Source: CAWKDC01 sp964383495
GTDB taxonomy: Bacteria; Pseudomonadota; Gammaproteobacteria; JABCZS01
DNA: 64,000 bases
Assembly (NCBI GenBank): GCA_964383495.1
Contig: CAYLHG010000002.1
Location: 62,001-126,000 of the forward strand
Reading direction: 5' to 3'
The notes beneath the pieces are model-generated. The model was given only the letters and a program-made list of their open reading frames with translations. It ran no database searches and was not told the DNA's origin. Each line of letters opens with the position of its first letter. Position 1 is the first letter of the stretch. Positions 43,267-52,748 of the stretch are shown piece after piece. A program made the position numbers and the translations under genes.

Positions 43267-44295
43267 TCACGCAAACCATGGCGGCAACTTCATGGCAATC
43301 ATCATGGCTAATACAACAATCCAAACTAACGTTACCGGAATGAAGATTTTCCAACCCAAACGCATGAGTTGATCGTAACGAAACCGTGGAAAAGTTGCTC
43401 GGAACCAAAGATACAAGAATAAAAAGAAACCTGTTTTCGCTAATAGCCACACAATACCGGGAACCCATGCTGTGGCTTGTGATAATAGAGGAACGCCTTC
43501 AAAAGGTGAATGCCAACCACCCAAGTAAAAAATAGAAGCAAGCACAGCCATCAAAATCATATTGGCGTATTCTGCTAAGAAAAATATAGCAAACGCCATC
43601 CCTGCATATTCAACATGAAAGCCCGCCACAATTTCAGACTCACCTTCTGCCAAATCGAACGGCGCACGGTTCGTTTCAGCCACAGCAGAAATCCAATGCA
43701 CCACAAACAATGGAAATAATGGAATAAAAAACCAATGTGCCATTCCACCACTTTGCGCTGCTACAATATCAGATAAATTTAAAGACCCCGCAGCCATTAA
43801 CACACCCACCAGTGCAAAACCCATGGGGATTTCATAAGAAATAATTTGTGCAGCCGATCGCAGCGCGCCTAATAAAGCGTATTTCGAATTAGAAGCCCAC
43901 CCTGCAATCACAATGCCGTAAACACCTAACGAGGTAGTGGCTAACACGTACAATACGCCCGCATTGACATTCGCTAAAACAACGTGGTCTTGAAATGGCA
44001 CAACCGCCCATGCGGCAAGCGAAGCTGCCATCGTAATCATAGGTGCCAGCAAGAATAAAAATAAATTTGCTTTAACAGGTAACACTATTTCTTTTAAAAA
44101 TAATTTAATGCCGTCTGCAATAGGTTGCAACAATCCTAACGGGCCTACACGATTAGGGCCTACCCTGTCTTGCATGTATCCAATGATTTTCCGTTCTGCA
44201 TACATTAAATAGGCAACGCCTAATATCACTGGCAACACAATCAGCGCAGATTTTACGACGATCCAAAAAAGTGTGTTCAATAATGTCATTATCAT
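43267..44295 (-). CDS. nuoH: NADH-quinone oxidoreductase subunit H
   Basis: A 342-residue membrane subunit (Nqo8/ND1) that forms much of the quinone-binding channel. Blocks MYAERKIIGYMQDRVGPNRV, with the GPLGLLQPIADGIKLFLKEI loop, ISYEIPMGFALVGVLMAAGS and ETNRAPFDLAEGESEIVAGF are all conserved. The ATG overlaps the nuoG stop by four bases. Confidence 0.97.
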   Translation of the reverse strand: MIMTLLNTLFWIVVKSALIVLPVILGVAYLMYAERKIIGYMQDRVGPNRVGPLGLLQPIADGIKLFLKEIVLPVKANLFLFLLAPMITMAASLAAWAVVPFQDHVVLANVNAGVLYVLATTSLGVYGIVIAGWASNSKYALLGALRSAAQIISYEIPMGFALVGVLMAAGSLNLSDIVAAQSGGMAHWFFIPLFPLFVVHWISAVAETNRAPFDLAEGESEIVAGFHVEYAGMAFAIFFLAEYANMILMAVLASIFYLGGWHSPFEGVPLLSQATAWVPGIVWLLAKTGFFLFLYLWFRATFPRFRYDQLMRLGWKIFIPVTLVWIVVLAMMIAMKLPPWFA

Positions 44296-46586
44296 GAATC
44301 ATTCCCCACGCTAATCGCTGCAAACCCTGAGCCTAATTTGGCTTGCTCTGGTAATCCATACGCTACAAATACGCTGTGTTCAGGTAAGCGCGGATTTAAA
44401 ACGAGCGGCAAATATGCCTCTCCTTCTTCTTGCACCACACGCACCACTTCCCCTTCTTTTAATCCTAATGATGCAAATAACGCAGATGAGACATGGACAC
44501 CTTGTACTGCGAGTGCATCATTCGTAGCTTGCAAAGACTCTGAACGACGTGTCAGCATATCCACGTTGTAAATAGGTGTTTCTGCAACACGCACATAACC
44601 TTGGAGCGGAACAACTGCATGCGCAGGCTTTACCCAAGCCGCTGCTTTTTTAGTTTCAGTAGTTGCATATTTTTTCAAGTCATCTTGAACTGTTTCTAAC
44701 GTCTCAAAATGCATATTTTCTAAGCGGCATAATTCTGCAAGTGCAGTGCATATTTTCCATGCAGGACGCGCCTGACCTTTTGGCAGCACCGCTGCTTGAA
44801 AATATTGCCAATCACCTTGCACGTTCACAAACGTACCACTCATTTCAGAAAAAGGTGTAGCTGGTAGCAACACGTGTGCCCAATCGCGCATATTAGCACT
44901 TGCATGCGTTGTCATGCACACAACCGCTTGCGCGGCACGCAATGCCTTTTTAACCATTGCACCATAAGCACAATCCAATGGTGGCTCTACATTTAAAAAC
45001 ACATATCCTTTACGATGATGCTGGAACATTTCTTTTGAATGCATGCCTACATTCGCTGCCGCGCCACCGGGAATGCGATGCGGCACACACCCTGCCAGCC
45101 ATGCGCCTGCACTATTTGCGCCTTCTGTCAGCAGGCCTAATGTTGCTTGATATTCTGTTGATAATGTATGCGCTACATGGCGAATATGTGCTGCATGAGG
45201 ATGATGTAACGCTTGCGCACCCAATAAAATGGCGATTTTTTTGCCTGATGTTAGTATTGCTTTTGTTTCACTCACCGCTTGAGTTAAAGCAGCTAATAAA
45301 TCGCCACGATCTGCAATAAAACGTGCAGCAACAGGCAAATTCATATCATTGTTTATTACATCCGCTACAATAATCTTTGCACCATTTTTAGATGCTTTAT
45401 GCACACGATGCCACAATAAAGGCTGTTCTTTTCGCAGATGAGAACCCACCAACATTATCACATCTGCTGTTTCTAGTTCAGCAATCGGCATACCCAGTTC
45501 TGGATATAATGGAAAAGCAGCCTGATCAGAAAAATCTTGTGCTTTAAGACGGTGATCAATATTGTCAACACCCAATCCGCGCAACCACGCTTGGAAAGCG
45601 TGCATATTTTCGATCGTTTCACTCGAAGAAACTAAAGCACCTATATTAGATGCACCACCTTCTTCATGCAGAACTGTTTGCAACAATGTCACTGTATGTT
45701 CCAGCGCTGTTGCCCAATCTACCACCTTCCATTTTCCATCCACTTTAATTTCAGGAACAGTAAGACGATCTGCTGCTGCAGCACCTAAATGCCCATAACG
45801 ATCACGATCGGAAATCCACACCTCATTCACCGCTTCACATTCTTTTGGCACTGCACGCATCACCTCATTGCGACGCTCATGCAAATACATGTGAGATCCA
45901 ACACAATCATGTGGACCAATCACAGCACGTTGCCTTAATTCCCAAGGCCGTGCTTTAAATTGAAAAGGTTTATCCGTTAACGCGCCCACAGGGCAAATAT
46001 CAATCACATTGCCTGATAATTCTGAATCCACATTTTTCTTCACATACGTTGTAATTTTAGTGAATTCGCCCCGGTCCACAGCACCTAATTCACGGATCCC
46101 TGAAATTTCATCACCAAAACGAATACAACGTGTGCAATGAATGCAACGCGTCATGTAAGTCGCCACTAACGGGCCCAAATCAGGATCTTCTACACTGCGC
46201 TTTCCTTCTGTGTATTCGGAAATTCCCTCTCCATATCCCATGGAAACATCTTGCAATTCACATTCACCACCCTGATCACATACAGGGCAATCAAGCGGAT
46301 GATTGATCAGCAAAAATTCCATCACAATACGCTGCGCTTCTAAAGCCATTGGAGAGCGCGTCAATACTTTCATACCTTCGGTGATAGGCGTTGCACAGGC
46401 AGGCATGGGCTTAGGAGCCTTTTCTACTTGCACTAAGCACATCCGGCAATTTGCTGCGATAGATAATTTTTTATGATAGCAAAAACGAGGAATACGAATA
46501 TTATTTTCGTCTGCCACTTCAATAATCATCTGACCCTGCTCAGCTTGAACAGACTTGCCATTAATTTCAAAGGTTACTTTACTCAA
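44292..46586 (-). CDS. nuoG: NADH-quinone oxidoreductase subunit G
   Basis: A 764-residue iron-sulfur subunit of the peripheral arm. The 2Fe-2S N1b site uses Cys36, 47, 50 and 64. The His-ligated N5 cluster uses His96, Cys100, 103 and 109. The 4Fe-4S N4 cluster uses Cys148, 151, 154 and 198. The extra N7 cysteine set seen in E. coli is missing, since only one Cys occurs in the region after residue 220. The C-terminal half is a molybdopterin-oxidoreductase-like fold without cofactor. It starts 8 bases after nuoF. Confidence 0.97.
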   Translation of the reverse strand: MSKVTFEINGKSVQAEQGQMIIEVADENNIRIPRFCYHKKLSIAANCRMCLVQVEKAPKPMPACATPITEGMKVLTRSPMALEAQRIVMEFLLINHPLDCPVCDQGGECELQDVSMGYGEGISEYTEGKRSVEDPDLGPLVATYMTRCIHCTRCIRFGDEISGIRELGAVDRGEFTKITTYVKKNVDSELSGNVIDICPVGALTDKPFQFKARPWELRQRAVIGPHDCVGSHMYLHERRNEVMRAVPKECEAVNEVWISDRDRYGHLGAAAADRLTVPEIKVDGKWKVVDWATALEHTVTLLQTVLHEEGGASNIGALVSSSETIENMHAFQAWLRGLGVDNIDHRLKAQDFSDQAAFPLYPELGMPIAELETADVIMLVGSHLRKEQPLLWHRVHKASKNGAKIIVADVINNDMNLPVAARFIADRGDLLAALTQAVSETKAILTSGKKIAILLGAQALHHPHAAHIRHVAHTLSTEYQATLGLLTEGANSAGAWLAGCVPHRIPGGAAANVGMHSKEMFQHHRKGYVFLNVEPPLDCAYGAMVKKALRAAQAVVCMTTHASANMRDWAHVLLPATPFSEMSGTFVNVQGDWQYFQAAVLPKGQARPAWKICTALAELCRLENMHFETLETVQDDLKKYATTETKKAAAWVKPAHAVVPLQGYVRVAETPIYNVDMLTRRSESLQATNDALAVQGVHVSSALFASLGLKEGEVVRVVQEEGEAYLPLVLNPRLPEHSVFVAYGLPEQAKLGSGFAAISVGNDS

Positions 46587-46594
46587 CGCTCACC

Positions 46595-47854
46595 TCAAGC
46601 TTTTGGATTCACCAGAGCATCAAACTCTGATCTAAAATGCTTAATAAAACTCAACACAGGCATGGCTGCTGCATCTGCCAATGCACAAATTGTTCGGCCC
46701 ATCATTTTATTGGAAACGTCCTCTAATTTATCTAAATCTTCACGCGTCCCTTCCCCGTGTAATACACGATGCAACATACGTGATAACCAACCTGTTCCTT
46801 CTCGGCATGGCGTACATTGCCCGCATGATTCTTCAAAATAAAATTCAGAAATGCGCGCCAACACTTTTACCATGTCTGTGGTTTCATCCATTACAATCAC
46901 AGAACCTGCACCTAACATACTGCCGGCTTTTGAAAGTGATTCATAATCCATATTCACATCCATCATGATGTGCGCGGGCAATACAGGCACGGAAGACCCA
47001 CCCGGGATCACTGCTTTTAATGCGCGACCATTCAACATCCCGCCTGCCATCTCAAGTAGTGTCTTAAAGGGTGTGCCCATCGGAACTTCATAATTACCAG
47101 GACGGTTAACGTGACCCGAAATAGAAAAAATTTTCGTCCCACCACTTTTTTCAGTGCCCATGTTGGCAAACCATTCTGCACCTTTTTCCAAAATCATGGG
47201 TACGGATGCATAACTTTCTGTGTTATTAATAATCGTAGGGCAACCATATAAACCAAAATTAGCAGGGAAAGGTGGCTTGAAACGTGGAAAACCTTTTTTA
47301 CCTTCTAATGATTCTAATAGCGCAGTTTCTTCACCACAAATATAAGCCCCAGCGCCAATCATAGTGTGTAATTCAAAATCAACACCGCTTCCTAAAATAT
47401 TTTTACCCAGTAATCCTGCGGCGCGCGCTTCTCCTAATGCTTTTTCAGATACTTCAATGGGCTCAATATATTCACCACGAATATAATTGTAACCCACCGT
47501 TGCATTCAAAATGTAACCTGCAATCGCCATTCCCTCAATCAATTGATGAGGATTGTATCGCAAAATATCACGATCTTTAAATGTGCCTGGTTCACCTTCA
47601 TCAGAATTACATACTACGTATTTTTGTCCTGCACGATGACGTGGCATGAAACTCCACTTCAAACCGGTTGGAAAACCCGCACCACCGCGCCCGCGCAATC
47701 CAGATTTTTTAATTTCTTCAATCAAAGCATCTGCCGCAGGTTTTTCTTTTAAAATACGGCGCCATACACTATAACCACCTAATGCTTCATAAGTAGACAA
47801 AGCAGCAGGATCTTTTTTATCTAATGTGCGAAAGCAAACCTGGTTAATTAGCAT
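46595..47854 (-). CDS. nuoF: NADH-quinone oxidoreductase subunit F
   Basis: A 419-residue flavoprotein that binds NADH, FMN and cluster N3. GRGGAGFPTGLKWSFMP is the nucleotide loop, and CNSDEGEPGTFKDRDIL the FMN site. SCGQCTPCREGTGW, plus a later Cys in TICALADAAAMP, supplies the 4Fe-4S ligands. The ATG lies in the end of nuoE (ATGCTAA). Confidence 0.97.
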   Translation of the reverse strand: MLINQVCFRTLDKKDPAALSTYEALGGYSVWRRILKEKPAADALIEEIKKSGLRGRGGAGFPTGLKWSFMPRHRAGQKYVVCNSDEGEPGTFKDRDILRYNPHQLIEGMAIAGYILNATVGYNYIRGEYIEPIEVSEKALGEARAAGLLGKNILGSGVDFELHTMIGAGAYICGEETALLESLEGKKGFPRFKPPFPANFGLYGCPTIINNTESYASVPMILEKGAEWFANMGTEKSGGTKIFSISGHVNRPGNYEVPMGTPFKTLLEMAGGMLNGRALKAVIPGGSSVPVLPAHIMMDVNMDYESLSKAGSMLGAGSVIVMDETTDMVKVLARISEFYFEESCGQCTPCREGTGWLSRMLHRVLHGEGTREDLDKLEDVSNKMMGRTICALADAAAMPVLSFIKHFRSEFDALVNPKA

Positions 47855-48348
47855 GATGACCCCTCCCGCACTTTCGCCAAAATAGCATCGATTTTTTCGG
47901 GTGTTAGATTTTCGTGATAAGTATCATCCAACATCATGGCTGGTGCGCCACCACAAGCACCCAAACACTCCACATGATGCAATGAAAATTGTTGATCAGA
48001 TGTCGTTTCTTTGAAATCAATTTTCAATGTTTTTTTCAAATGCGAAACCACTTCTTCAGAGCCACGCAACATGCATGAAATATTCGTACAAACACAAATT
48101 TTATGTTTTCCACGCGGTTTCAAATCAAACATGGAGTAAAAAGTAGCTACTTCATATACAGCAATATGCGGCATATTCAAATAATCACCTACTGCGTTCA
48201 TCATCGGTACTGATAAGTAACCTTCTTGTCGCTGTACTAATGTCAATGCAGGAATAACAGCCGAACGTTTTTGTTCGGAGGGGAATTTTGCAACCCACAC
48301 ATCAATAGCAGCTTTGAGCGCGTCGCTTAATACATATACATCGTTCAT
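47848..48348 (-). CDS. nuoE: NADH-quinone oxidoreductase subunit E
   Basis: A 166-residue thioredoxin-like 2Fe-2S subunit carrying N1a. Ligands are Cys87 and Cys92 (CTNISC) and Cys128 and Cys132 (CLGACGGAP). The N-terminal helical bundle includes VQRQEGYLSVPMMNAVGDYL and YEVATFYSMFDLKPRGKHKI. It abuts nuoD by one base and overlaps nuoF by seven. Confidence 0.97.
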   Translation of the reverse strand: MNDVYVLSDALKAAIDVWVAKFPSEQKRSAVIPALTLVQRQEGYLSVPMMNAVGDYLNMPHIAVYEVATFYSMFDLKPRGKHKICVCTNISCMLRGSEEVVSHLKKTLKIDFKETTSDQQFSLHHVECLGACGGAPAMMLDDTYHENLTPEKIDAILAKVREGSSC

Positions 48349-49598
48349 CAGCGATCTATCTCCCCAAATACAATATCTTGTGTTCCAATGATGGTGACTA
48401 CGTCAGACAACATATGCCCTTTCACCATTTCATCCAATGCTGCCAAATGTGCAAACCCTGCAGCGCGTACTTTTAAACGATACGGTTTATTTGCGCCATC
48501 TGACACCAAATACACACCAAATTCACCTTTAGGATGTTCTACTGCGGCATAAGCTTCGCCAGCAGGAATGCAAAAACCTTCTGTAAATAATTTAAAATGA
48601 TGAATCATTGCTTCCATATCATTTTTCATTGTTTCACGTTTGGGCGGAACCACTTTCATATCGTCTACTACAACAGGCCCAGGATTGTGACGAAGCCAAT
48701 CTACGCATTGACGAATAATATAATTTGATTGGCGCATCTCTTCCATGCGCACTAAATAACGATCATAAGAATCACCATTTTTTCCGACAGGAATATCAAA
48801 ATCTATCTTCTCGTAAGCTGCATAAGGTTGTTTCTTACGTAAATCCCACGCAATGCCTGAACCTCTTAACATCGGGCCAGTGAAACCTAATGCAATCGCA
48901 CGCTCAGGTGAAACAACACCAATCCCCACAGTGCGTTGTTTCCAAATACGATTATCTGTTAGCAATGTTTCGTATTCATCCACACATTTAGGAAAACGTT
49001 CAGTGAAATTTTGAATAAAATCCAATAAAGAACCTTCACGATTCTCATTTCGCCATTTTAAATCTTTTGCTTTGAATTGTGCTGCATTGTATTTCGGCAT
49101 ACGTGCAGGTAGATCACGATACACACCGCCAGGACGATAATAAGTTGCATGCAGCCGCGCACCCGACACAGCTTCATAACAGTCCATCAAATCTTCACGC
49201 TCACGGAAAGCGTACAAAAACATTGTCATTGCACCCACGTCTAATGCATGCGCGCCAATCCACAATAAATGATTTAAAATGCGCGTGATTTCATCAAACA
49301 TCGTACGAATATATTGTGCACGGATGGGCGCCGTAATCCCTAACAATTTTTCCATCGCCAAGACATAACCATGCTCATTACACAGCATGGATACGTAATC
49401 CAAACGGTCCATGTAACCAATGCTTTGATTATAAGGTTTACTTTCTGCCAGCTTTTCTGTAGCGCGGTGCAATAATCCTACATGAGGATCAGCACTAACA
49501 ACTGTTTCACCATCTAATTCTAAAATCAAACGCAATACCCCGTGCGCCGCCGGATGCTGCGGGCCAAAATTGAGCGTGTAATTTTTAATTTCTGACAT
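48348..49598 (-). CDS. nuoD: NADH-quinone oxidoreductase subunit D
   Basis: A 416-residue subunit (Nqo4, 49 kDa) that forms the quinone site with NuoB. The N-terminal NFGPQHPAAHGVLRLILELD loop holds the conserved quinone-contact His. HRATEKLAESKPYNQSIGYM, LRGSGIAWDLRKKQPYAAYE and the C-terminal DVVTIIGTQDIVFGEIDR are typical. NuoC and NuoD are separate proteins, unlike the E. coli fusion. Confidence 0.97.
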   Translation of the reverse strand: MSEIKNYTLNFGPQHPAAHGVLRLILELDGETVVSADPHVGLLHRATEKLAESKPYNQSIGYMDRLDYVSMLCNEHGYVLAMEKLLGITAPIRAQYIRTMFDEITRILNHLLWIGAHALDVGAMTMFLYAFREREDLMDCYEAVSGARLHATYYRPGGVYRDLPARMPKYNAAQFKAKDLKWRNENREGSLLDFIQNFTERFPKCVDEYETLLTDNRIWKQRTVGIGVVSPERAIALGFTGPMLRGSGIAWDLRKKQPYAAYEKIDFDIPVGKNGDSYDRYLVRMEEMRQSNYIIRQCVDWLRHNPGPVVVDDMKVVPPKRETMKNDMEAMIHHFKLFTEGFCIPAGEAYAAVEHPKGEFGVYLVSDGANKPYRLKVRAAGFAHLAALDEMVKGHMLSDVVTIIGTQDIVFGEIDR

Positions 49599-50257
49599 TA
49601 CTCACCCTCTTCCAACAAATAACGATTATCATCGCGGATCACTTTCGGCACTAATACACGCGGCTCAATGCTCACAGGTTGGTATATCACGCGTTTTTCT
49701 TGTGCATCATAACGCACTTCAACATAACCTGATTGCGGAAAATCTTTCCGGAAAGGATGCCCTACAAAACCGTAATCCGTTAAAATACGGCGCAAATCAG
49801 GATGATTGTTAAAATAAATACCATATAAATCGAATGCTTCGCGCTCAAACCAATTGGCTGCGGGCCAAAGATCACACACACTTTCGATGATTAAATCGCT
49901 GTCATCCACAAATGCTTTCACTCGAATACGATGATTATGTGTTAACGACAATAAGTGATATACCACTGCAAAACGAGGCCCGTTATCTCTCGGCATCACT
50001 GCCACACCACGACTAAAGCCCGTATTCGGTGCTGCATCTGTTTTCCATTCATCTTGGCCGTAAATTAAATAATCAACACCGCAAACATCTATCAATTGCT
50101 CAAACGCTAATTCGGCTGTATCTCTCAGAGTGGCGCACACATCATGGCAACGCGCCGCTGCCACTTCAACGGTTAACTCCCCCACAGCAACGGTGCTGCG
50201 TAAGACGCTTAATCCTAATATTTGCGCGACGCGTTCTGCTAAAGCATCTATTTTCAT
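49598..50257 (-). CDS. nuoC: NADH-quinone oxidoreductase subunit C
   Basis: A 219-residue subunit (Nqo5, 30 kDa) of the peripheral arm. The motif region WFEREAFDLYGIYFNNHPDL, then RRILTDYGFVGHPFRKDFP and YVEVRYDAQEKRVIYQPVS, is diagnostic. The N-terminal 40 residues are variable. It overlaps nuoB by four bases (ATGA) and touches nuoD. Confidence 0.96.
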   Translation of the reverse strand: MKIDALAERVAQILGLSVLRSTVAVGELTVEVAAARCHDVCATLRDTAELAFEQLIDVCGVDYLIYGQDEWKTDAAPNTGFSRGVAVMPRDNGPRFAVVYHLLSLTHNHRIRVKAFVDDSDLIIESVCDLWPAANWFEREAFDLYGIYFNNHPDLRRILTDYGFVGHPFRKDFPQSGYVEVRYDAQEKRVIYQPVSIEPRVLVPKVIRDDNRYLLEEGE

Positions 50258-50751
50258 GCTTTTGCTCCTTCTTCATAGCGCGCGATAGTAGCCGTGCGTT
50301 TGATTTTATTTTGCAATTGAATAATCCCCCAGATCAACGCTTCTGCAGTAGGAGGACAACCAGGCACATAAATATCCACAGGAACAATGCGATCACAACC
50401 ACGAACAACAGAGTAAGAATAATGGTAGTAACCGCCGCCGTTCGCGCAAGACCCCATGGAAATTACCCAGCGGGGCTCTGCCATTTGATCGTAAACTTTA
50501 CGCAACGCAGGCGCCATCTTATTGCATAACGTGCCGGCAACAATCATCACGTCAGATTGACGAGGGCTGGGGCGAAAAACCACGCCAAAGCGGTCTAAGT
50601 CATAACGCGCTGCGCCCGCATGCATCATTTCTACCGCACAACACGCTAAACCAAATGTCATTGGCCACATGGAACCCGTACGCGCCCAATTGATCAAATA
50701 ATCAGCTGACGTCGTCACAAAGCCTTTCTTTAAAATGCCTTCTATTCCCAT
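50254..50751 (-). CDS. nuoB: NADH-quinone oxidoreductase subunit B
   Basis: A 165-residue subunit (Nqo6, PSST) that holds the terminal cluster N2. The ligands are the tandem Cys37-Cys38 (LACCAVEMM), Cys102 (GSCANGGG) and Cys132 (PGCPP). The ATG at 50751 lies inside the end of nuoA and has AAAGGAG 8 bases upstream; the longer frame to 50772 would add seven residues and lacks a site. Confidence 0.97.
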   Translation of the reverse strand: MGIEGILKKGFVTTSADYLINWARTGSMWPMTFGLACCAVEMMHAGAARYDLDRFGVVFRPSPRQSDVMIVAGTLCNKMAPALRKVYDQMAEPRWVISMGSCANGGGYYHYSYSVVRGCDRIVPVDIYVPGCPPTAEALIWGIIQLQNKIKRTATIARYEEGAKA

Positions 50752-51098
50752 TCCAAGGCTCCTTTTTTCCATTCATATACAAACCCAATGGTGAGCAAGC
50801 CCAAAAAGATACCCATGGCAATCAAAGGCGCCCAACCCAAAGATTGGAATACAACCGCCCAAGGAAATAAAAATGCAATTTCGAGATCAAAGATAATGAA
50901 AAGAATGGCCACAAGGTAATATCGAACATCAAATTGCATGCGTGCATCTTCAAATGGCTCAAACCCACACTCGTAAGGAGAATCTTTTTGTTTATCAGGC
51001 CGAGAAGGGGCAAGGATTAAGCCCAATAACACGGGCGCCACACCCACCACCATGGAGATGGTAATAAAAACGATCACAGGAAGATAGTTTTCTAGCAT
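50742..51098 (-). CDS. nuoA: NADH-quinone oxidoreductase subunit A
   Basis: A 118-residue three-helix subunit (Nqo7/ND3). The loop between helices one and two carries the quinone-site region DSPYECGFEPFEDARMQFDV with its conserved Cys. The block RYYLVAILFIIFDLEIAFLF, followed by PWA, has the conserved acidic residues. It is first in the operon, with a promoter about 35 bases upstream. Confidence 0.97.
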   Translation of the reverse strand: MLENYLPVIVFITISMVVGVAPVLLGLILAPSRPDKQKDSPYECGFEPFEDARMQFDVRYYLVAILFIIFDLEIAFLFPWAVVFQSLGWAPLIAMGIFLGLLTIGFVYEWKKGALEWE

Positions 51099-51130
51099 GT
51101 ATCACCCAGGTACAGTCGCAAGTTACACGG

Positions 51131-51139
51131 ATTATACCA
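51131..51139 (-). promoter_or_regulatory. extended -10 promoter of the nuo operon
   Basis: On the minus strand TGGTATAAT is a perfect -10 hexamer with the TGn extension. No good -35 is found at 17-18 bases (TTACGC at best), as is common for extended -10 promoters. Transcription would start near 51124, about 26 bases before nuoA. Confidence 0.6.
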
Positions 51140-51192
51140 AATTTTGGGTGGAAGGCGTAATAAAAAATGTCATTATATAGCGTGGCTTAATA

Positions 51193-52437
51193 TTATGGTT
51201 TGGTATTTGGGCTTGAAGGCTCTGTTACTGGCGCTGTGACAGGTTGAGGGCGCACTTGCTCAGGGATATCACTTGTTAATGCAAACTTGATGCCCTCTTT
51301 ATCATCGCGCACCAGGGTTGCCTCAGCAGCACCAACTGAAAAATTAAGCTGCCAACGCTCTGCTAAGTGAATAGGTGCTAGCAATCTAGCTTCTTCAGGA
51401 TCATTCTCCATCGATTGGTATGTTTCAAACCAAAAATCTTCTACAATACTTACTTTCCCATCAGTAATATGAATATCCAATTTGTACTCATCAGGCTTTG
51501 TCATCATAATTGGAATAGATCTTTCAGCCCCAACTTCCATATATTTTGTTTGTAAATCATGGGCAGTCTCAAATTTTTCCAACGCTAGCTCGTCAAACCC
51601 TTGTATACCTGAATCCATTAACGCTTGGCACGTCACCACAGACCCCATCTCCACAGATTGTTGCAACATGCCTTGTTGAGATAAAAAAGGTAACATTTTT
51701 TTAATAGCATTTTTTTCGTTGGGAAAGCGACAGAATAAGGCTCCTTCTATCGCATTGAAAGCGAGTTTAGCATCTTGCTGCACGTCCTGAGCATTAGATT
51801 CCCGCCTATCATAAAGCACTTTGTCCCCAGACATAACAACATAATACTCTCCAGCACCATGACTAATACGCTCTACCTTGGCAATATCGGTTAACTTTAC
51901 TGTTTCACCATTAATCACAAAATTATATCTATTTTGATGACGAAACACATCTTTCATGATGACAGCTGCATCAAGCTTCTTTTTTACTAAATTATTTGGG
52001 AAAAATGTTTTCGGCAACCTATTCAATGCAGCTACATTAACGATAATGCCATTCTTAAAAATACCAGGAAAAGCACTTTTTGAAATCATATCTTCCATCA
52101 CAACCGCCAACGGAGAAGATTGGTTTTTCAATTCTGAATGCACTGCTTTTAAATATTTCACAAACACAATCCACGAAGATACCGCTGCAGTGTCGTCAGC
52201 TGTTAGCATGCCTTTATTTGTTGGTAATAAATGGATAGCATCTAAAATTCTCCTCACCTTGTGTTTCTCATTCAGATAATTTTGTTGTATACGGCGGGAA
52301 TCAGCACCCGTTTTTGCCCATTTAAATAATTTAGGCGATGCAGATGCCGGTGATTTTTCCACTGCATGCTGACTTAAACTTAAAGCTGCAGACAAATCAC
52401 TGATGAATGCTACCCTTTCCTGCATTAACCTACCCAT
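51193..52437 (-). CDS. 414-residue orphan soluble protein
   Basis: No family recognised. There is no signal peptide or TM segment. Residues 1-130 are helical with an SxSPK-type polar stretch (KSPASASPKLFKWAKTGADS). The centre contains a beta-like unit (RYNFVINGETVKLTDIAKVE, then YYVVMSGDKVLYDRRES) that looks like a small PH- or FERM-like fold, which is a guess. The end is Pro/Thr/Ser-rich (VRPQPVTAPVTEPSSPNTKP) and likely disordered. The ATG has GAGG 8 bases upstream; that site is part of an inverted repeat. It is upstream of, and on the same strand as, nuoA but has its own promoter. It could be a secreted effector; this is untested. Confidence 0.65.
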   Translation of the reverse strand: MGRLMQERVAFISDLSAALSLSQHAVEKSPASASPKLFKWAKTGADSRRIQQNYLNEKHKVRRILDAIHLLPTNKGMLTADDTAAVSSWIVFVKYLKAVHSELKNQSSPLAVVMEDMISKSAFPGIFKNGIIVNVAALNRLPKTFFPNNLVKKKLDAAVIMKDVFRHQNRYNFVINGETVKLTDIAKVERISHGAGEYYVVMSGDKVLYDRRESNAQDVQQDAKLAFNAIEGALFCRFPNEKNAIKKMLPFLSQQGMLQQSVEMGSVVTCQALMDSGIQGFDELALEKFETAHDLQTKYMEVGAERSIPIMMTKPDEYKLDIHITDGKVSIVEDFWFETYQSMENDPEEARLLAPIHLAERWQLNFSVGAAEATLVRDDKEGIKFALTSDIPEQVRPQPVTAPVTEPSSPNTKP

Positions 52438-52748
52438 TATAATACCTCAAAAATCATATAGATTATGTTAGTATTATAGCTATTTTTGAGGTAAAGCACC
52501 AGACCTGGCTATGACCTATGATGAATGCGAGCAGAATTCATAAATGGCTTCAGCTGCTATCTACGTAACCATATGATATTAAATATTATTTATTTATGTA
52601 TAAAGTTACTGCCACTGTTTAGCCCACACTTCAAATGACTCCAGCGTCAATATGAAGGGTGCAATATTGCTTCTTTATCTTCTATCAGAGGCCATATATC
52701 CCTCTTTTACGCCACTTATGCGCTGTATTAAAGCAATGCCAATACATT
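52438..52748. other. 311-base intergenic stretch between the orphan gene and prmC
   Basis: The left end holds the promoter and inverted repeat of the 414-residue orphan. The remaining 250 bases show no reading frame, tRNA or repeat I can support; a plus-strand frame running into prmC looks like a shadow. Confidence 0.6.
52445..52491. promoter_or_regulatory. inverted repeat around the -10 and ribosome binding site of the 414-residue orphan
   Basis: Arms CCTCAAAAAT (52445-52454) and ATTTTTGAGG (52482-52491) are perfect 10-base inverted repeats. On the minus strand a TATAAT hexamer (52478-52473) lies between them, and the near arm contains the GAGG ribosome binding site. It could be an operator, or a hairpin hiding the ribosome binding site if transcription starts upstream. 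Confidence 0.6.

Noticed and set aside
52500..52748. Transposase remnant downstream of prmC
   Set aside because: No terminal repeats and no transposase-like reading frame could be followed on either strand.
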